Origin: Hyphomicrobiaceae bacterium
Lineage (GTDB): Bacteria > Pseudomonadota > Alphaproteobacteria > Rhizobiales > Hyphomicrobiaceae
DNA: 64,000 nt
Reading direction: 5' to 3'
Assembly: GCA_013214245.1 (NCBI GenBank)
Contig: JABSQE010000011.1
Span: 21,600 to 85,599, forward strand
The notes below the pieces were generated by a model. The model was not told the DNA's origin and searched no databases. It saw only the letters and a program-made list of their open reading frames with translations. Shown here piece by piece: positions 19,490-28,001 of this stretch (the stretch's first letter is position 1; each line of letters starts with the position of its first letter). Position numbers and translations under genes: made by a program.

Positions 19490-21556
19490 ATGAGTGTTGT
19501 CAAGAAGCATCCAGGTAAACCGTTCCATCCTAGCATGCAGACTTCTTGTGCTGTAATAGTTTGTCCAAGTAAATTGGTTATAATTACAGTTTTTATATGT
19601 ATTGTATTATTTTGTCGCGAAGTCGAGGCTTATTTTATTAAATCTGTTATGACAACACCACATATATCTGAATTAAGGTTCAAAAAACTTCGAGGTGTGA
19701 TCAGTACTACAACAAAAACATTAAACGTCGGCATGTCTAGAACATTAAAACCTACTGGTTGCGAGCCAAAGATGTGCTTGAGTACTAATGAAAGTGAGTG
19801 TCAATTGAAATTCGGCATTTCAGCTGATAAAGATTTGAGCTATGGAACTAATTACAATCTGGTTTCACTTTATGGGTCTGATGTAGCCTTGGCCCGAAAG
19901 CAACCGATATTGCGCACTGAAGCACTTATTGCGTCGATTCAATCTCCGAGAGCAAATTTGACTTTACACACCGCGCACAAGGTATATTACCAATCAGTTT
20001 ATAGAAAAAGAGTTCTCACTTTTTCAACTTCACACACTGGAAAGTGTTTGCAGAATTTTCAGAGTAATAACTCGACACTAGCCCCATACTATAACAACAA
20101 ATGTATTTCACTATGTTTGGGTCGAGTCAAAAGCAATCTTATTACTGATGTTGGGCGCATACAGCAGTTAACATTAAAACAACAACTCAATGCATTAAAT
20201 TTCGATCAACGTAAAGAGTTAGAAACTAGTTCAAATATTAATTACATTTCACATAGAGCTAGAGCAACTGACGATCACGAAAGTTTAGCCCAACAAAAAC
20301 TGGCAGGTAATTTTTCATCCGGTATAGTATTGCAGGCGTTACTGAATAAGCAGAAACACATCCTCCGGGATGGCTTGCTTTGGACCATCAGTCGTTTCCA
20401 AGGTGATAGGGCTATTGCTGTAAAAAGAACAACTAAAAGTGTACCATTTATTCCACTTACACCAGGCAGGTACTTGGTTGCGCTTGAAACATCAGTTTTT
20501 GTTGGCAGTAAGGTGATTGAGGTTAAAAAAGCCGAACGCGTCGTAGTTCCGTTTTCAATTAATGCGGCTTTAGTAACTTTTACAGCATTTATTGGAAAGC
20601 ATCGTCACAACGTTGAAGGCGCAATCTTTGAGATAAAAAAAGTTGCAGAAGATTCGAGTTTAGAGCGCGATGCTAACAGGCTGATATGGTTGGGTCCTGC
20701 ATCTAACTCTCCGCTCATTCTAGAACCCGGGGAGTACGAATTGATCATATCAGCTGGGTATATCAGGCAATCACAGTTTTTTAGAGCTGTTGCAGGCCAG
20801 AAGACCAGTTTGAATGTTTTGCTAGAGGGCGGTTACTTGAGTGTTAGAACCAATAAGCTCTCCCAGGATCACGCAAATAGTTCCGTTGTCGTTAGCATAC
20901 AGAGTTATCATCCTGAGATGATTTCAGGTAGCAAAGTCATAGTACGCACAGCTCAGACCAACCCGAGTTTCTTGCTCCCGATAGGAACTTATCTTGTTAA
21001 TGTCGAAGGAAGTATACCTGTAAAAGAAGAACTAGTTACCATAACTTCAGGCCAAAGACTACAACATACGCCAAGCCCACATTTTATGCTATTACATATT
21101 ATTTCAAAGTTTAATGGAAACGACAAGATTATCAAAGAGCACGTGCGCTACAACATAGGGTTACGAAGGATCGGCCCTTTAGCCTCTATTATTCGCTCAT
21201 CAGCGATGTCTAAATTCAAGCTTGCGCCAGGACAATATTATATTGTAGCTAAGGTGGGAGAACATAACGTTGTCATAACTAAACAGTTTGAAATAACGAC
21301 TGCCTCATCCGGAAAAATTATATTAAATGTTAATGCTGGAACAGTTTTGCTAAGTTCGGGTGCACAGGATCGAGATATTTATTGGGAAGTAAGAGACGAA
21401 GACGAGCAAACAGTATTGATGACAACCAAGAAAGCACCGAAGCTTATATTGAAACCTGGACGTTATAGAGTGCATGCCGATATAGGAAACGAGAAAATAT
21501 TTCGGCAAATTATGGTGAAAAATGGACGCCAAACCCACATCGAAATTAGTCCTTAA
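19490..21556 (+). CDS. Secreted multi-module protein with PGxY repeats, function unknown
   Basis: The 688-residue product has a hydrophobic export segment near residues 28-45 (LVIITVFICIVLFC), a poorly structured region to about residue 275, and then about five beta-rich modules of 70-85 residues. Each module carries a line of the type (L/I)xPGxYxV (LTPGRYLVALE, LEPGEYELIIS, LLPIGTYLVNVE, LAPGQYYIVAKV, LKPGRYRVHADI), usually followed by a stretch ending in xVxxG. Several begin with a (W/I)xIxxx strand (LLWTISRF, IYWEVRDED). This suggests Ig-like or PEGA/carboxypeptidase-regulatory-like sandwiches. AAGGA lies about 12 bases before the ATG. The next gene is built from the same modules. Confidence 0.7.
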   Translation: MSVVKKHPGKPFHPSMQTSCAVIVCPSKLVIITVFICIVLFCREVEAYFIKSVMTTPHISELRFKKLRGVISTTTKTLNVGMSRTLKPTGCEPKMCLSTNESECQLKFGISADKDLSYGTNYNLVSLYGSDVALARKQPILRTEALIASIQSPRANLTLHTAHKVYYQSVYRKRVLTFSTSHTGKCLQNFQSNNSTLAPYYNNKCISLCLGRVKSNLITDVGRIQQLTLKQQLNALNFDQRKELETSSNINYISHRARATDDHESLAQQKLAGNFSSGIVLQALLNKQKHILRDGLLWTISRFQGDRAIAVKRTTKSVPFIPLTPGRYLVALETSVFVGSKVIEVKKAERVVVPFSINAALVTFTAFIGKHRHNVEGAIFEIKKVAEDSSLERDANRLIWLGPASNSPLILEPGEYELIISAGYIRQSQFFRAVAGQKTSLNVLLEGGYLSVRTNKLSQDHANSSVVVSIQSYHPEMISGSKVIVRTAQTNPSFLLPIGTYLVNVEGSIPVKEELVTITSGQRLQHTPSPHFMLLHIISKFNGNDKIIKEHVRYNIGLRRIGPLASIIRSSAMSKFKLAPGQYYIVAKVGEHNVVITKQFEITTASSGKIILNVNAGTVLLSSGAQDRDIYWEVRDEDEQTVLMTTKKAPKLILKPGRYRVHADIGNEKIFRQIMVKNGRQTHIEISP

Positions 21557-21642
21557 TATTTTAATATCAGACGTGTAAACTTTCATGTTAAATAAACATA
21601 GAATTTTGTTCTTCAACGAAAATATTCTCGGATCATTATTTA

Positions 21643-22617
21643 ATGTTGAGAATTAATAACTTTTTTAGAAGTCTTGCATCGATAACCGCAGGAAGTGTGT
21701 ACGTGTTTATGATGCATCCTTTGTTATCAATGGCGCAGACTAATTCATCCTTAGCGTCATCATTAGACGATACAGTAGCTAAGCAAGCTGTTGCTGTTCC
21801 TCTTATCGATGCCGATGCTTTTCCAGATGACTCAGACAGTAGCCAGACTATTATGGGTAGTGCTCGTCTGCAACTAGTAGCTTTGTTAACGAAGCACGGT
21901 CCGAGAATTGGTAGTGGTATCATCTGGCGAATTTTTAAGCCTGATAAGCTAGGAGCCTCTCCAAATTTGGTTAAACAGCTAAGCGTTGCAGCTCCTGACC
22001 TTAAGATTTCGCCAGGTACTTACATTATCAATGCTGCTTTCGGATTGGCGTATCTAACACAGACTGTTAATGTAAAGACTTATGATCACGTTAAAAAAAA
22101 ATTTGTGATTAACGCAGGGGGTGTTCGTGTTGATATTAAGCCTCGATCTAAAAACCTCCAAGGCTTAGTAAATTCTAAGTTTGACCTTCTGGATGGTGAG
22201 CTTGATCAATTTGGAAATTTTCAGCCGCTTTTAAGCGATATGAGGCCGGGTTCTGTCACAAGACTTAACGCTGGCATTTATCGGATTGTATCTCGGTTAG
22301 GCGATGTGAATTCTGTGGTTTCGTCTGAGGTGACCGTTGAGGCTGGAAGACTCACTGAAGCTACCGTTTTTCACGAGGTTGCGAAAGTAACGTTTAAGCT
22401 GACAAAAAGCTCGGGTGGGGACGCATTGGCTGGTGCTCACTGGACACTTGAGGCTAGATCTGGAGAAGTCCTAATAAAAACAGCGGGAGCTTTACCAACC
22501 CATATCTTGGCACCAGGAAGCTATACTATTAAAGCGCATTTGGCAGATATACCTTACAAACGGATTTTCACAGTAGAATCTGGTGATAACATTGAAGTTG
22601 AAGTAACCATTGAATGA
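21643..22617 (+). CDS. Secreted PGxY-repeat protein, paralogue of the preceding gene
   Basis: The 324-residue product has an N-terminal hydrophobic segment ending in the signal-peptidase-like LLSMAQ (near residue 31), an acidic linker, and three modules. Their cores are DLKISPGTYIINAAFGLAYL, VTRLNAGIYRIVSRLGD and HILAPGSYTIKAHLADIPYK, each preceded by a W/F-containing strand (GSGIIWRIF, AGAHWTLEAR). The same pattern fills the upstream 688-residue protein, 86 bases away on the same strand, so the two probably form an operon and arose by duplication. I recognise no named function; a periplasmic or cell-surface scaffold is a reasonable inference. The translation is intact throughout, although both flanks are long gaps. 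Confidence 0.72.
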   Translation: MLRINNFFRSLASITAGSVYVFMMHPLLSMAQTNSSLASSLDDTVAKQAVAVPLIDADAFPDDSDSSQTIMGSARLQLVALLTKHGPRIGSGIIWRIFKPDKLGASPNLVKQLSVAAPDLKISPGTYIINAAFGLAYLTQTVNVKTYDHVKKKFVINAGGVRVDIKPRSKNLQGLVNSKFDLLDGELDQFGNFQPLLSDMRPGSVTRLNAGIYRIVSRLGDVNSVVSSEVTVEAGRLTEATVFHEVAKVTFKLTKSSGGDALAGAHWTLEARSGEVLIKTAGALPTHILAPGSYTIKAHLADIPYKRIFTVESGDNIEVEVTIE

Positions 22618-23083
22618 AACTTATGTCTGTATATGGCAAGCAAAATAATAAATTTCGATGTTTACGAAAAAGAAACCTGTTCTATGAGGTTGTGTAGATT
22701 GTGCTTAGATAAAACTTTTAACCGTTTTAACTTAGAAAGCAAGCTACTCAAGCCTCTTATATTTAACATGTAATAGTGCGCTCGATTTATTCTGCATCTA
22801 TGTTTTCGGGATAAATAATAGAAAACCTTAGCTAACAGTCTTGTAATCCCTCTTTGTATTTTGGCTTTTCTGTACCTACAACCGATATGAGATAGTAATT
22901 TCTAATAACCGAAATGAACTGGGCCTAAATACCCTATAATTAAAGCTTTGAAACTAGATCTTTACTATCTATCAAGTAATTTTTGCTGAATGATATAGCC
23001 TATAATACAACTTTACTCTAGAATAAAATTATTACATCATAAGACCCGAGTATATTATGTTAAAATAAAGCGAAATAGTACCG
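22618..23083. other. Intergenic region upstream of regB
   Basis: About 465 AT-rich bases, with no gene seen. It must carry the regB promoter, but no box is clear. Confidence 0.5.
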
Positions 23084-24457
23084 ATGCCAAAGCATCTTGA
23101 ATTTGTGAGTAATGACCCAGCTTTATTAGCAAATGAAAGTAGGTTGCGACTACAAACTATCGTTCGATTGCGATGGTTTGCTATTCTAGGGCAGTTATTT
23201 ACTGTCAGTACAGTGTATTTTGGCTTAAGGTTTGACTTACCAATCGGCTTCTGCCTTTTGACAATTGCAGCTTCAGCTTGGCTTAACATTTTCCTAGGTG
23301 TCAACTATACACTTCGCCATCGCCTAAGTGCTCGTTTTGCATCCTTTCTTTTGGCATACGACATTATGCAATTAGCCATATTATTATTTCTTACTGGCGG
23401 TATTAATAATCCATTTACTTTGCTTATTATCGCGCCGATTACCGTCTCGGCAGCAACGCTTCCAGGGCGTAATACAATTATTCTGGGAGCAACGGCTTTA
23501 GCATTGACTTCTTTCTTATTTTTCTTTCATCTGCCCCTACCATGGAGTGAGGGAGAAAATCCGCTATTTTCAAACGTTTACCTTTTTGGTTTTTTGGTAG
23601 CTATTATTGCTTGTAAGACTTTTCTTGCAGTTTACGCGTGGCGCTTATCTCACGAGGCTAGAAAAATGTCTGCGGCATTAACAGCAACTGAGTTGGTTTT
23701 AGCTCGCGAGCAGCAATTGCACGCTCTTGACGGGTTGGCAGCAGCTGCGGCTCATGAATTGGGAACACCACTTGGAACAATTGTACTTGTCGCTAAGGAG
23801 CTAGGTAAAACATTGCCGGGTGATAGTTCGTTATCAGAGGATCTAGATCTTATGCGAAGTCAAGCAGAACGGTGTCGTGATATTTTAAAAAAATTAACTC
23901 ATCAACCTAGCGGTCAAGACCCCATGCATTTGCATGTGACACTTAGTCAGATTATTAATGAAGCTGCTGGTCCACATCGCAATAACGAAATTCGTATAAC
24001 TTATCAGCTTGCTCCAAATGAATATGCCGTTAATAGGTCTGAGCCACATGGTGAGCGAAATCCAGGCCTCATTTATGGCTTGGGTAATCTTATTGAAAAT
24101 GCAGTCAGCTTTGCTCATAACGAGGTTATTATTCGAGCTAATTGGGGTGGTGGTAAAGTTGTTATTGAGATCATCGATGATGGACATGGTTTTTCGCCGG
24201 ATGTAATTGATCATATCGGCGAGCCCTACGTTACAACAAGATCTTCTAATAGAGGTAATTCTACTCAAACAGGCTTGGGCTTGGGCTTGTTTATAGCAAA
24301 AACTCTCTTAGAGCGCACGGGTGCTGTTCTCGAATTTGACAATCGTTCCTTGCCTCATCACGGTGCGGTTATCAAAATGACGTGGCCACGCGGGCTATTT
24401 GAAGCAAAGCCTGTGCTTAATGCGATTTCAAGCGCTTCAGAAAGTAAAGACTGTTAA
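23084..24457 (+). CDS. regB: Redox sensor histidine kinase RegB/PrrB/ActS
   Basis: Inner-membrane kinase that senses redox state (quinone pool and a reactive cysteine) and phosphorylates RegA. The 457-residue product has about six N-terminal membrane segments, including the quinone-site motif LTGGINNPF, then the H-box LDGLAAAAAHELGTPLGT with phospho-acceptor His224, and a C-terminal HATPase with GLGNLIENAVSFA, IIDDGHGF and GLGLGLF. Cys264 in QAERCRDIL occupies the place of the redox-active cysteine of RegB (265 in Rhodobacter capsulatus, where the histidine is 225). Length is normal. regA follows 81 bases downstream. senC/prrC, often between or near them, is absent here. Confidence 0.95.
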   Translation: MPKHLEFVSNDPALLANESRLRLQTIVRLRWFAILGQLFTVSTVYFGLRFDLPIGFCLLTIAASAWLNIFLGVNYTLRHRLSARFASFLLAYDIMQLAILLFLTGGINNPFTLLIIAPITVSAATLPGRNTIILGATALALTSFLFFFHLPLPWSEGENPLFSNVYLFGFLVAIIACKTFLAVYAWRLSHEARKMSAALTATELVLAREQQLHALDGLAAAAAHELGTPLGTIVLVAKELGKTLPGDSSLSEDLDLMRSQAERCRDILKKLTHQPSGQDPMHLHVTLSQIINEAAGPHRNNEIRITYQLAPNEYAVNRSEPHGERNPGLIYGLGNLIENAVSFAHNEVIIRANWGGGKVVIEIIDDGHGFSPDVIDHIGEPYVTTRSSNRGNSTQTGLGLGLFIAKTLLERTGAVLEFDNRSLPHHGAVIKMTWPRGLFEAKPVLNAISSASESKDC

Positions 24458-24538
24458 CATTTTGTTCGAAACACAACAGTGATAATTTGGGTTTTAAAGT
24501 AGATGAGACTACCACAAAAATTTTAACGGAGATAAACT

Positions 24539-25102
24539 GTGGAAGACGATTATTCATTCAGCCAGGAAGAGTTACCTGAAGACGTTTCACTGGTAATCGT
24601 TGACGATGATGCACCTTTTCTTCAACGCCTTACACGAGCTATGGAGCAACGCGGGTTTGAGGTTCGATCAGCCTCATCGATTAACGAGAGCATGTCTTTT
24701 ATAAGAGAGACCCCCCCCGCATTCGCTGTTGTCGATATGCGCCTGGAGGATGGTAACGGTCTTGATGTTATTGCCGAACTATCTCGTGTTCGGCCTGATG
24801 CGCGCGCGATTGTTCTTACAGGTTATGGCAACATCGCAACAGCAGTGTCGGCAGTGAAACTCGGTGCTATAGATTATCTTGCGAAACCAGCCGATGCCGA
24901 CGAAGTGACTGATGCACTCTTGGCACCGCCTAACGCTATGGCTCCACCTCCAGAAAATCCTATGTCAGCTGATCGCGTTCGCTGGGAGCACATTCAGAGG
25001 GTTTATGAGCTTTGTAATCGTAACGTATCGGAAACGGCAAGGCGTCTAAATATGCACCGTAGGACTTTGCAGAGAATACTTGCTAAACGTGCTCCACGCT
25101 GA
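24539..25102 (+). CDS. regA: Redox response regulator RegA/PrrA/ActR
   Basis: Response regulator that receives phosphate from RegB and controls respiration, carbon and nitrogen genes. The 187-residue product has a receiver domain with the acidic pocket IVDDDAPF and phospho-acceptor Asp66 in VVDMRLEDG, the conserved VLTGYGNIATAVSAVKLGA and KPAD segments, a proline-rich linker, and the almost invariant Fis-type helix-turn-helix NVSETARRLNMHRRTLQRIL. The start is GTG at 24539 with GGAG about 9 bases upstream. A run of eight C (24711-24718) lies inside the receiver. It is an unusual homopolymer for this AT-rich DNA. Confidence 0.96.
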   Translation: MEDDYSFSQEELPEDVSLVIVDDDAPFLQRLTRAMEQRGFEVRSASSINESMSFIRETPPAFAVVDMRLEDGNGLDVIAELSRVRPDARAIVLTGYGNIATAVSAVKLGAIDYLAKPADADEVTDALLAPPNAMAPPPENPMSADRVRWEHIQRVYELCNRNVSETARRLNMHRRTLQRILAKRAPR

Positions 25103-25539
25103 TGACAGTTCATTATTCATGCTTGGATCTACTATACATTTGGCTTAGTTTTTGTTGTTTAGTATTTCCACTTTAGGCTTGCGCTATAATGTAAATTGCG
25201 TTTTTTTATTTCATTTATTAATGAAGTGTAACACATAGCATTATGGTTATTTGCTACTTGAATTTTTATTTAACTGCGTTAAAATGGTAGCTAACATAAT
25301 TGTTTTTCAAACATGGCAATTGCGTTAAGGTTGCTTCTTTCGTAGGTTTTGTTTGTAAATTGTCCGCTCGTCACAAGTTATAATCATATTTCTAATTAGC
25401 TTTGATGCTCTTTGAATGCAGATAAATTAATCGCAACAATTTAATTATTCTATATTATGAAGTAATATATGAAATATGTATAATGTTTGCATAATTAGAT
25501 TAGCACAGTTTATTATGGATACAAGCTAGGGGTGAGATT
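25103..25539. other. Intergenic region between regA and rsfS
   Basis: About 440 AT-rich bases, stops in all frames, no gene and no clear terminator for regA. Confidence 0.5.
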
Positions 25540-25968
25540 GTGACGACAGAAGGTTTTATGAATTACAGGTCAAGTCTTGAGCCTGCTTCGCTGGCTAAAG
25601 ATACAATATCGCTCACTATACAAATTAAAAAGTGGCTAGAAAAAGATAAAGCTTTCGATATTGTTATTATTAGTCTGAAGGAGAAATCTGCAATATGTGA
25701 CTACATGATAATTGCCTCTGCAAGGTCAACTAGACATGTAAATTCTGTTTCAAATGATCTTCGTTTGAAAGTAAAAAAACTATTAAGTAAAGATATCCGT
25801 GTAGAAGGACATAAGGCTTGCGACTGGGTTATCATTGATGCTGGCGATATAGTAATTAATATATTTCGTCCTGAGGTGCGTGAATTTTATAATCTTGAGA
25901 GAATGTGGCAGGAAGATCATGACCCAGAAGGTCAATCTTCTGGTCAGTATAATGACATGAACAAATGA
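25540..25968 (+). CDS. rsfS: Ribosomal silencing factor RsfS
   Basis: RsfS binds ribosomal protein L14 on the large subunit and blocks subunit joining when nutrients are scarce. The 142-residue product shows the family core: an N-terminal helix, then VIISLKEKSAICDYMIIASA, STRHVNSVSNDL, and GHKACDWVIIDAGDIVINIF with the invariant tryptophan. It starts with GTG at 25540, preceded by GGGGTGAG. An alternative ATG at 25558 is in frame. rlmH follows after 41 bases, the usual pairing. In most alphaproteobacteria nadD lies immediately upstream; here it is on the other strand 1.3 kb beyond rlmH. Confidence 0.94.
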   Translation: MTTEGFMNYRSSLEPASLAKDTISLTIQIKKWLEKDKAFDIVIISLKEKSAICDYMIIASARSTRHVNSVSNDLRLKVKKLLSKDIRVEGHKACDWVIIDAGDIVINIFRPEVREFYNLERMWQEDHDPEGQSSGQYNDMNK

Positions 25969-26009
25969 CGCGTCTTATGATTTAGATTATATTTCTAGAA
26001 ATCTATAAT

Positions 26010-26489
26010 ATGTTTCTTAAAATTATTTGTGTTGGTCGCTTAAAAAATGATTTAGAACGTAAAATTTTCAAGCGATATGAAAAACTTATTACTTACATTG
26101 CCCCTAAAGTTGGTTTTAGTTCAATAAAGCTTACTGAACTATCTGAGTCAAGAAGTAAAAAAACTATAGTTCGTAAAACAGAAGAGGCGCAGCTAATACT
26201 AAAAAAATGCCATCGAAACGCGCATTTGGTGTGTCTAGATCAACATGGTTTATCAATGAATAGCGTGCAATTTGCCGAATGGATTGGTGAACTAAGACAT
26301 GAGAGTGCCCACGAGATTTGTTTTTTGATCGGTGGCCCAGACGGTCATGGTGATCTTGTTAAAGAAGCAACTAAAACCAACCTAGCCCTTAGTCCTATGA
26401 CTCTTTCACATGGCCTTGCTCGTGTTGTTCTTAGTGAACAGTTATACCGCGCCTGCACTATTTTGGCGAAACACCCTTACCATCGTTGA
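26010..26489 (+). CDS. rlmH: 23S rRNA (pseudouridine1915-N3)-methyltransferase RlmH
   Basis: SPOUT-class enzyme that methylates pseudouridine 1915 in helix 69 of 23S rRNA. The 159-residue product has the N-terminal MFLKIICVGRLK, a lysine-rich middle, the SAM-binding trefoil-knot segment ICFLIGGPDGHGD, and the invariant C-terminus LSEQLYRACTILAKHPYHR. The length is the family standard. No strong Shine-Dalgarno is visible; a palindrome ATTTCTAGAAAT lies just before the ATG. It is the second gene of the rsfS-rlmH unit. Confidence 0.97.
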   Translation: MFLKIICVGRLKNDLERKIFKRYEKLITYIAPKVGFSSIKLTELSESRSKKTIVRKTEEAQLILKKCHRNAHLVCLDQHGLSMNSVQFAEWIGELRHESAHEICFLIGGPDGHGDLVKEATKTNLALSPMTLSHGLARVVLSEQLYRACTILAKHPYHR

Positions 26490-26626
26490 TAAATAGCAAG
26501 CATTAATGCAAATTTTACTGTTGTACTTATATAAATACTAATTCTTTTCTAGAAAAGCGATAGATTTTTAAAAAGGTGAAGGTTTTCTAACTTCGTATCA
26601 AAATTATTTCGTAACTGGAAATCTCC

Positions 26627-27235
26627 ATGTATATAAGATTAACACAAGTGCTTTTTCAATTATTGTTAATGTTGGTTTGGACAGTTTTATTTATATCTAC
26701 TTCTAAATCAATAGGTTATTTAGAAACCAATACTTCTAAGCCAAGCTACGAGTTTATAGATAGTTTGCAGAATGTAGATAAAAAAAACGCATACCTTGTA
26801 AATTTTTCTAAGCGCATAGAGACTGGAAAAATAGTCGTTAGCTTTTCCGATAGACGTTTGTATTATGTTTTTAGTCGTGGACATGCAATTAGCTATCCGA
26901 TTTCTGCTCCACGCAAGGATAGTCGTTGGCATGGCATCTTGAGAATCTCTCGTAAACGTGTCAATCCACCTTGGACGCCAACATCTGAAATGCGGGCTGA
27001 AAATCCGAGATTGCCAGATTTTGTTTCTGGTGGACATCCGCGTAATCCACTCGGAAATCGAGCTTTGTATCTCGGCTCCAGCCTTTATCGAATCCACGGT
27101 ACAGACTCCCCGTCAAGCATAGGTCGATCCATTTCTAAGGGTTGCATTCGAATGCACAACAGGCATATTGCTGATCTGTACAATCGCGTCCATGTCGGTT
27201 CGCAAGTTATAGTGACATGGAAAAGTTATAAATAA
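26627..27235 (+). CDS. L,D-transpeptidase (YkuD domain)
   Basis: Periplasmic enzyme that makes 3-3 peptidoglycan cross-links or attaches proteins to the wall. The 202-residue product starts with a membrane or signal segment (LFQLLLMLVWTVLFIS). The YkuD domain occupies about residues 65-200 with VVSFSDRRLYYVFSRG at its start and the catalytic block YRIHGTDSPSSIGRSISKGC followed by IRMHN, containing the nucleophilic cysteine and the preceding histidine. Length and layout match the single-domain ErfK/YbiS-like proteins of alphaproteobacteria. TGGAAATCTCC before the ATG provides a modest ribosome binding site. It is 137 bases after rlmH and converges with nadD. Confidence 0.9.
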   Translation: MYIRLTQVLFQLLLMLVWTVLFISTSKSIGYLETNTSKPSYEFIDSLQNVDKKNAYLVNFSKRIETGKIVVSFSDRRLYYVFSRGHAISYPISAPRKDSRWHGILRISRKRVNPPWTPTSEMRAENPRLPDFVSGGHPRNPLGNRALYLGSSLYRIHGTDSPSSIGRSISKGCIRMHNRHIADLYNRVHVGSQVIVTWKSYK

Positions 27236-27307
27236 TTTTTGTAATTTTCAATTATATCGTCTCAAAAGCGGTTTTAAAACTTATTTAGAGCCTAGATACC
27301 TTATAGC

Positions 27308-27976
27308 CTAAGAGGTTTTATTCATAAGCATGCCGCCTCGCTTCATTCTAATTATCGTTGAGGAAAGAACGGATTGCTTTCCTGTCAAAAATGTCCAAAC
27401 TGGCGGTTGCTTCGCCATCAAAACCTGCGATTTGAATTCTGGTATGTAATAACGTGCCATTAATTTAGCAGTTTGGCCTGCTAGAGATTGTAGATGCCAG
27501 CCAGGCCTACCAACAACTGCGATTGGTACTTTACGAACTATACCTTCCCAATCATGCCACATATGAAAAGTAGCTAGATTGTCTGCCCCCATAAGCCACA
27601 CAAACTTAACAGCAGGATAGCGCTGTTTCAGGAAGGATATAGTCACCGTTGAATAAGGAGTGGATAAATTACCTTCAAAAGATGTAGCCTTTATTTTTGG
27701 ATGTGAAGCTAATGTCCTGCAAAGGTCTACACGATTTTTAAATAATTCTAGTTCATGGTGGGATTTGAGTGGATTACCAGGACTAACTATCCACCAGACA
27801 GCATCCAATCCTAGTCGGCGATAAACGGTATTGCTAATTAATATATGTGCAGCATGCGGTGGGTTGAAAGATCCTCCTAAAAGTCCAATACGTTGGCCCG
27901 CAAAAGCTAATGGTGGTTTTGCCTTGAGTGTTCCAAACTTAGTTGAATAAGATTTGTACAAGATATTGCGGGTCAT
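27308..27976 (-). CDS. nadD: Nicotinate-nucleotide adenylyltransferase NadD
   Basis: Converts nicotinate mononucleotide and ATP to deamido-NAD in NAD synthesis. The 222-residue product carries the nucleotidyltransferase motif GLLGGSFNPPHAAHILIS, the WWIVSPGNPLK segment, FVWLMGADNLATFHMWHDWE with the conserved GADN, and the C-terminal LSSTIIR motif (the family's ISST-x-IR). A lysine-rich N-terminal extension of about 25 residues is usual in alphaproteobacteria. It is the last gene of proB-proA-nadD, 25 bases after proA. NAD kinase, which uses the product of this pathway, lies at the start of the window. Confidence 0.96.
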   Translation of the reverse strand: MTRNILYKSYSTKFGTLKAKPPLAFAGQRIGLLGGSFNPPHAAHILISNTVYRRLGLDAVWWIVSPGNPLKSHHELELFKNRVDLCRTLASHPKIKATSFEGNLSTPYSTVTISFLKQRYPAVKFVWLMGADNLATFHMWHDWEGIVRKVPIAVVGRPGWHLQSLAGQTAKLMARYYIPEFKSQVLMAKQPPVWTFLTGKQSVLSSTIIRMKRGGMLMNKTS

Positions 27977-28001
27977 TGATTTTAACTTTATCTAGCTATT
28001 A

